NCBI GenBank assembly: GCA_047967505.1
Contig: CM106540.1
Source of the DNA: Dipteris shenzhenensis
Taxonomy: Eukaryota; Polypodiophyta; Polypodiopsida; Gleicheniales
DNA length: 64,000 nucleotides
Direction: 5' to 3' (one strand)
The notes under the pieces were generated by a model. That model was given only the letters and a program-made list of their open reading frames with translations, was not told the DNA's origin and ran no database searches. This document shows positions 60,741 through 64,000 of this stretch, one piece after another. Position 1 is the first letter of the stretch; each line of letters begins with the position of its first letter. The translations under genes were made by a program, and so were the position numbers.

Positions 60741-60849
60741 TACCGGATAACCAAGCTACTCAAATGCCTTCTCCTCATATGGGGGGCTTACAAGTAGAGT
60801 TAGCTGGTTCCCACGTAGTTACACGAGAGTGGAGCATTGATATCTAACA

Positions 60850-60858
60850 CCCCCCCTC
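60850..60858 (-). promoter_or_regulatory. Polypurine tract of the copia element
   Basis: GAGGGGGGG on the minus strand immediately before the LTR start TGTTAG, the position of the plus-strand primer for reverse transcription. Confidence 0.8.
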
Positions 60859-60879
60859 AATGTCCACCCGCAAGTGAAC

Positions 60880-63800
60880 TTACTTTTTTGGCCCAATGCC
60901 AAGTCGATGAAGATGCCTTTCCAGCAAGTCTCTTCCAAGAGCCTTCATGAAGATATCCGCAGCATTCTCTGTAGTTGGACAGTACACCAAGTTGACCTCT
61001 CCATCCATGATGAGCTCATGTATAAAGTGATATTGAATCTCAATGTGTTTTGTGCAAGCGTGGAACACAAGGTTCTTTGCAATTGCCATGCAACTCTGAT
61101 TGTCACATGATAACTGCGTAGGCTTGTTCTGCACTGCACCCATGTCCCCTAAAATCCTTCTCAACCACACTACCTCACAAGAGGTAAAACGTGCTGATTT
61201 GTACTCAACCTCGGTAGAAGAAAGAGCAACTATGGGTTGCTTCTTGTTAACCCATAACACGGCTCAAGATCTAAGTGAGAGACAGTAACCTGTCACTGAT
61301 CTCCTGCTATCCACGTCTCCTGCCCAATCCGAGTCACAAAATCTGGTGAATATGTTGCCCTTGGTATAGGTGATGCCATAATCAAGTGTGCCTTTGATGT
61401 ATTTCAGCACCTGCATCCCTGCCCTCCAATGGTTCTCCCAGGGCTTATTGGAAAACCTGCTTAGTACACCAGTCGCAAAGCTGATGTCTGGCACAAGTAA
61501 ATCAAACTGTCTACAAGCCTTCGGTACTTCGCTTCGTCCACCAGTGGTGATGAATCCTCGTTTGAGAGCTTCACGTCAACCTCCATAGTGGTGCCAACTG
61601 TCTTGCACTCAGCCATGCCAAATGCCTTCAGTCTCTCCATCATACTTCAGCTGTGAGATGAAGATCTATTTTGGCTCTTGCCAAACTTCAATCCCCAAAC
61701 AGAAATGCATCAATTCGAGGTCTGTCATTTCAAACTCTCTTCCTAGCAACTGCTTTGTCTGCAAGATCTTCTCTTCATGGTTCCCTGTTATGACAAGGTC
61801 ATCCACATAAAGGACCACGATTATACACCTTCCTCCTTCTTTGTAGATATACAAATTTGCATCAGATGGGCTCCTCCTGAACTCGTTTTGTAGAAAGTAG
61901 GCATCAATCTGCTGGTACCATGCTCATGGGGCCTATTTCAGCCCGTAAAGTACCTTCTTCAGTTTACAGACTTTACCTTCTGAATTGGGGATCACAAAAC
62001 CTGGTGGTTGTTCCACGTATATCTCCTCCTTGAGATCTCCATTTAGAAAGGCGGAATTTACATGCATATGAAACATGGGCCAATTTTCCTGTGCTGCTAA
62101 AGCCAAAACACTGCAAATTGTGGTTAGCCGAGTTATGAGCGCAAAAGTATCCTGATAATCAAAACCATGTACCTGTGCGAATCCTTTTGCCACGAGCCAA
62201 GCCTTATACTTATCCAACGTGCTGTCGGACTTATACTTGGTCTTGTATACCCACTTGGTGCCGATGATCTTGCATTTTGGTGGTCGATCCACAAGGTCCC
62301 AAGTGTTGTTCTTCATTATGGAGCCATACTCCGACTACATAGCCTCCATCCACCTATCATCACCCTGTGCCTCTTCAAGACACTTGGGTTCTTCAGCACG
62401 GATCACCTCTGTCATCAAAGCATAGTTGACCAAGTGTTCTTGTGCCCTTCTTTGCTCCTCTAATCTCTTGGACCGGTGGTGTTCGGATGGTTCCTCCTCA
62501 ATGGCTAGAGGTTCACTGCCATCCAAAAGCTGCTTTACCCACTTCGGGATTGGCCATTGCTATTGTGGTTCTGTAGGCTTTTCTTGCTCTTCTTTATCTT
62601 GAATCCTCCCAAGCATCGTTGGGGGAGTTCAGTCTGCTATTGGTGGTTGTACTAGATGGATATCATAGTCCTAGTTGTCTGGGAAGGAAGCATCCTCCTC
62701 CAATTGATGCGGATGTTCTGAGAAGACCACATCGTGACTTACTATTACCTTCTTGTAACACCTTCTTGTAACAGGATTATAGAAACGGTAACCCTTCGCC
62801 TCTTTACTGTAGCCCAAGAAAATACACTTCCGGCTCTTCGGTTCCCATTTGGTCCTATTAGCATCAGGGACATGCACAAAATAGTCACATCCAAAAACTC
62901 TGAAATGTGTAGCTGAAGGTTTCTTACCAGAAAAGATCTGCAATGGAGTCATCCTATTCACAACCTTTGTGTAGCTACAATTCAGAATGTAAACTACCGT
63001 GTTACATGCTTCAGCCTAGAAAGCCTTTGGAAAATCTTTCCCTTTCATCATACTCCTGCCCATTTTGCAGATGACACGCATCTTGCACTCTGCTACTCCA
63101 TTTTGCTGTGGTGTATGTGGTGGGGGTTTCTGCCTCTTGATCCTGTGACTTTTGCAGTAACTTTCGAATTCACTTGATGTGAACTCTCCACCTCTGTCTG
63201 ATCTCAACTTCTTCACCTTCCTCCCCATTTCTTTCTCGACCATTACATGCCATTCTTTGAACTTACTAAAAGCCTCATCTTTAGTCTTCAGGAAGTATAT
63301 CCATATCCTTCTACTGTAGTCGTCGATCAGCAACATGAAGTAGTAGTAACCACCCAAAGCTTCCATCTCCATCTTTCTGCAGAGGTCCGTGTGAATGAGC
63401 TCTAGAGGAGCCTTTGCCCTACTGGCCTCTTTAGGAAAGGGCTACCAATGCTGCTTGCCCATCATGCAAGCTTCACATACATCGGGCAGATCTGTAATTT
63501 CTAGTAGGTCTGTAATCATTCCACTTTTATGCATCTCCTTTCAAGAACTAAGGTTCAGATGACCAAACCTCTCACGCCATAGCTTAGTGTTGCTCACATC
63601 GGCTCGAGCACTGAAAGCTGAGAATTCGTAGATGTTGTTACACTGTGTACCTTTACCAATGACCTTCCCTTGAAGATCCAAAATCTGTGCGCCATTCTTA
63701 TCGAAGTGAACTTTGAGGTCCCAATCCATAATCGCAGAAATGGACAACAAGTTCCTCTTGATATCTAGCACATAAAGAACATCAGACAACTATTTTACAA

Positions 63801-63990
63801 CTCCATCTGACTTGAGAGCAATTGTACCTTTTCCTTTTGCTGGACATTTTGCATCATTGCTGACTGCTACCAGGATGTCATTCCCTATCGGATGTAGAGA
63901 GGTATACCAATCCTTCCGATTGGTCATGTGGCACGATGCACCACTGTCAATAATCCAAGGTTCATCTACAGGTACATGAACTGCCTCCAT
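60880..63990 (-). pseudogene. Ty1/copia polyprotein, 3' three quarters, decayed
   Basis: The order on the minus strand is protease (IIDSGASCHMTN, near 63945), GAG-pre-integrase (LWRERFGHLN, near 63560), integrase core (LIDDYSRRIWIYFLK, then LRSDRGGEFTSSEFESYC and HTPQQNGVAE, 63340-63090), reverse transcriptase (KWVYKTKYKSD..., VLYVDDLVITG near 61810) and RNase H (FCDSDWAGD, ALSSTEVEYKSA; stop at 60880). PR-IN-RT-RH order defines copia. The gag and start lie beyond the right edge. Nearly the whole polyprotein is in one frame, broken by about ten in-frame stops, all TAG or TGA, and by a pair of compensating frameshifts near 61640 and 61495. It cannot make protein. Confidence 0.92.
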
Positions 63991-64000
63991 GCAAATCTCC

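Larger units (their letters stand above)
59114..60849 (-). mobile_element. 3' LTR of the copia element (split by a nested insertion)
   Basis: On the minus strand the LTR begins TGTTAGATATCAATGC at 60849, directly after a polypurine tract. It is interrupted at 59747-60740 by the nested element and resumes to about 59114, where TGCAACA gives the expected ..CA end. Without the insertion the LTR would be about 745 bp. A TATA box (CTATATAAG on the minus strand, about 59406-59414) sits where LTR transcription should start. The exact outer end is uncertain because the partner LTR is outside the window. Confidence 0.65.

Noticed and set aside
41923-63990. Reassigned genetic code in which TAG encodes Gln
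   Set aside because: TGA also replaces Arg codons, at least one TAG fits a Trp position in the copia integrase region, indels are present, and the intact S40 gene uses ordinary Gln codons and terminates with TAG. Decay explains the pattern better.

Overview
The window looks like repeat-rich, largely heterochromatic nuclear DNA from a land plant. The evidence is an intact single-exon gene of the plant-specific S40/DUF584 senescence-regulator family, decayed Ty1/copia elements, plant-type DNA-transposon remnants, and short introns with normal GT..AG borders. I cannot name the species. The mix of families makes a non-seed plant (bryophyte, lycophyte or fern) plausible, but that is inference. Only one gene (S40, 29281-30072) is confidently intact.

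Layout. 1-4480: pyrimidine-rich repeats: a duplicated CT-rich block, then a very C-rich tract carrying about a dozen copies of a GC palindrome (perfect form CTGGCGGCCGCGGCCGCCAG), then a 27-bp-periodic ATTGG array. A TATA-containing segment occurs twice, in direct orientation. 4479-23115: a satellite array of roughly 100 monomers of about 182 bp, in three monomer types with higher-order repeats (about 0.55 kb, and about 2.54 kb in the right half). It is interrupted once, at 16656-17010, by what looks like a captured, intron-bearing gene fragment. 23160-26064: a broken transposase-like gene whose 5' part is cut off at the satellite edge. 28080-30300: the S40 gene with an ABRE/G-box-rich upstream region. 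30300-41000: mostly AT-rich intergenic DNA with gene debris (an FCP1-type phosphatase fragment, a copia gag fragment, several local duplications).

41065-47045: the most unusual object, a 6-kb element bounded by a perfect 32-bp inverted repeat. Its plus-strand gene reads, in order, as a transposase-like region, a histone H3 fold with several CENP-A/CenH3-type residues, and an Ulp1/C48-like protease domain whose catalytic Cys is replaced by Tyr. A second, minus-strand gene of unknown family lies in the right third. Both genes carry in-frame stops. 47550-59100: microsatellites, a possible small membrane-protein reading frame, duplications, and a long decayed minus-strand coding region with a Gln-rich part. 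59114-64000: the 3' portion of a decayed copia element on the minus strand (protease, integrase, RT, RNase H, polypurine tract, 3' LTR). Its LTR is split by a 984-bp nonautonomous LTR element with a perfect 5-bp target duplication (GGACC).

Across the broken elements nearly all in-frame stops are TAG or TGA at positions where CAG or CGA would fit, the pattern expected from deamination of methylated cytosine. The histone-like domain in a transposon, about 18 kb from a centromere-like satellite array, is the observation most worth following.
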